Shown here: positions 63,417 to 64,000 of the stretch, one piece after another | Layout: each line of letters opens with the position of its first letter | Position numbering within the stretch: position 1 is the stretch's first letter | Assembly: GCA_031399025.1 (NCBI GenBank) | Contig: JANNOJ010000037.1 | Span: 6,627 to 70,626, forward strand | DNA: 64,000 nucleotides | From: CBDBZL01 sp031399025 | Lineage (GTDB): Bacteria > Pseudomonadota > Alphaproteobacteria > Sphingomonadales > Sphingomonadaceae | Direction of reading: 5' to 3' | Program-made: the position numbers and the translations under genes | The notes under the pieces: model-generated | What the model was told of the DNA's origin: nothing | Seen by the model: only the letters and a program-made list of their open reading frames with translations | Databases searched by the model: none

Positions 63417-63881
63417 TTATCCCAGCGCGGCGGTGTAGCGCTCCAGCAGATCGGCCAGCCTGTCGCGGTCGGCCGTCAAAGGTTCGCTGGCTCGAACCGA
63501 TACTGCGTCTGCCGCGCGGTCGAAGAGCGCGATGCAAAGCTCACCATTGTCGTGGTTGGCGCGATAGCTGAGGCCGTCGGGCTCGTCCGCGTGATCGTGA
63601 AGGGCGCGCGACCATGCCTGGGCGGCGGCATGAGGTCCTCCGCTGACGGCGCTCGTCGCGCCGATCGCGGCGAGGCCCGGCCCGTGCGGCGACACCAGCC
63701 GCAACGGGCGCACATTAGCTAGGGTCGTCACCGATCGCTCGGCAAGGTAGGCGTAGGATACGATCGTCGCGCCGACCGCGCGCAGGCATGTTTCCGCAAA
63801 CGCACCTTCGAGCGACGCCGCCAGATAGCAAATGCCGAAGACACCCTGCGGATCATCGAAGCGCCTAGGTTCTGGACTCAT
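63417..63881 (-). pseudogene. RES-domain protein, 5' end replaced by an IS element
   Basis: The readable part is RRFDDPQGVFGICYLAASLEGAFAETCLR followed by GLSYRANHDNGELCIALFDRA, typical of the RES domain, which degrades NAD+ as the toxin of RES-Xre systems. Catalytic Glu in FAETCLR is kept. The usual ~30 N-terminal residues (with the conserved Arg) are missing; the first codons (MSPEPR) come from the adjoining IS5-family transposase end. The Xre antitoxin would lie beyond the element, outside the window. Confidence 0.7.
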
Positions 63882-64000
63882 AAGCTCTGAGCCATAGTCG
63901 GGTTGAAGCGATCAGCACGGCGGCGAGGAAGTTTCGGGCCAGCTTGTCGAAGCGGGTTGCGATGCGCCGGAAGTGCTTGAGCTTGCAGAAGTATCGCTCG
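63865..64000 (-). mobile_element. IS5-family transposase, C-terminal end (partial)
   Basis: The minus strand is open from 64000 to the stop at 63865 and reads ERYFCKLKHFRRIATRFDKL, ARNFLAAVLIASTRLWLRAY and ESRT, which is the classic end of IS5-group transposases (R.FC.LK.FRRIATR.DK.A..F.....LA). The element's rest is outside. Its stop codon lies at the junction with the RES gene. Confidence 0.9.

Overview
The window is high-GC, gene-dense chromosome of an alphaproteobacterium, most likely Sphingomonadales. The reasons are the plsX-fabH-ihfA-merR order, the rimP-nusA-ylxR(L7Ae fusion)-infB cluster, a cobT-type cobaltochelatase gene, a PEP-CTERM protein, an orphan tryptophan-halogenase-like flavoprotein and a sigma-54-driven psp operon. 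No rRNA, tRNA or CRISPR array was recognised.

Layout. 1-15 kb is mostly housekeeping: the end of a DinG-like helicase, SixA, MerR/IHF/FabH/PlsX/L32, an MBL hydrolase, an S24 repressor divergent from a small HTH gene with repeated operator-like sites, cysS, a low-GC orphan gene, cobT, a DUF2490 protein, a PEP-CTERM protein and priA. 15.3-24.9 kb is an accessory catabolic island. It has an IclR regulator divergent from a hydratase/acylating aldehyde dehydrogenase/aldolase operon (the classic lower meta-cleavage pathway), two SCP2-MarR modules (one SCP2 fused to a VOC/extradiol-dioxygenase-like domain), a glutathione transferase, a meta-cleavage-type alpha/beta hydrolase and a peroxiredoxin-like protein. 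Decayed FAH and SDR genes lie inside it, and IS3- and IS5-like transposase relics lie at its right edge. 25.6-36 kb holds a LytS/LytTR two-component pair, a DsbA-like protein, an M48 protease, an APP1-domain protein, PAS and GAF proteins and a large lipoprotein. 36-48 kb is the RNA/translation superoperon on the minus strand (rimP, nusA, ylxR, infB, rbfA, M50 protease, truB, rpsO, pnp), interrupted by an oppositely oriented RcnB-like gene. 48-53 kb is a phage-shock locus: pspF divergent from a sigma-54 promoter, a small membrane protein, pspA, pspB, pspC and five further small membrane-anchored coiled-coil genes sharing a PspB/PspC-like tail. 53-62 kb has sufE, DUF454, hydrolase, GNAT, halogenase-like, prephenate dehydratase, cytochrome c and a hybrid histidine kinase. 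62.4-64 kb is decayed, possibly defence-related DNA: a frameshifted gene, a RES-domain gene cut by an IS5-family element, and the end of that element.

How the genes fit together. In the island, an extradiol-type cleavage enzyme, a C-C hydrolase, and then hydratase, aldolase and acylating dehydrogenase would take a catechol-like compound to pyruvate and acetyl- or propionyl-CoA. The SCP2 domains hint at a hydrophobic substrate. No ring hydroxylase is present, so the upper pathway must be elsewhere. The strongest candidates for undescribed biology are the expanded psp operon, the dioxygenase-SCP2 fusion with its paired MarR genes, an intergenic repeat that has entered the truB reading frame, and the S24 operator system.
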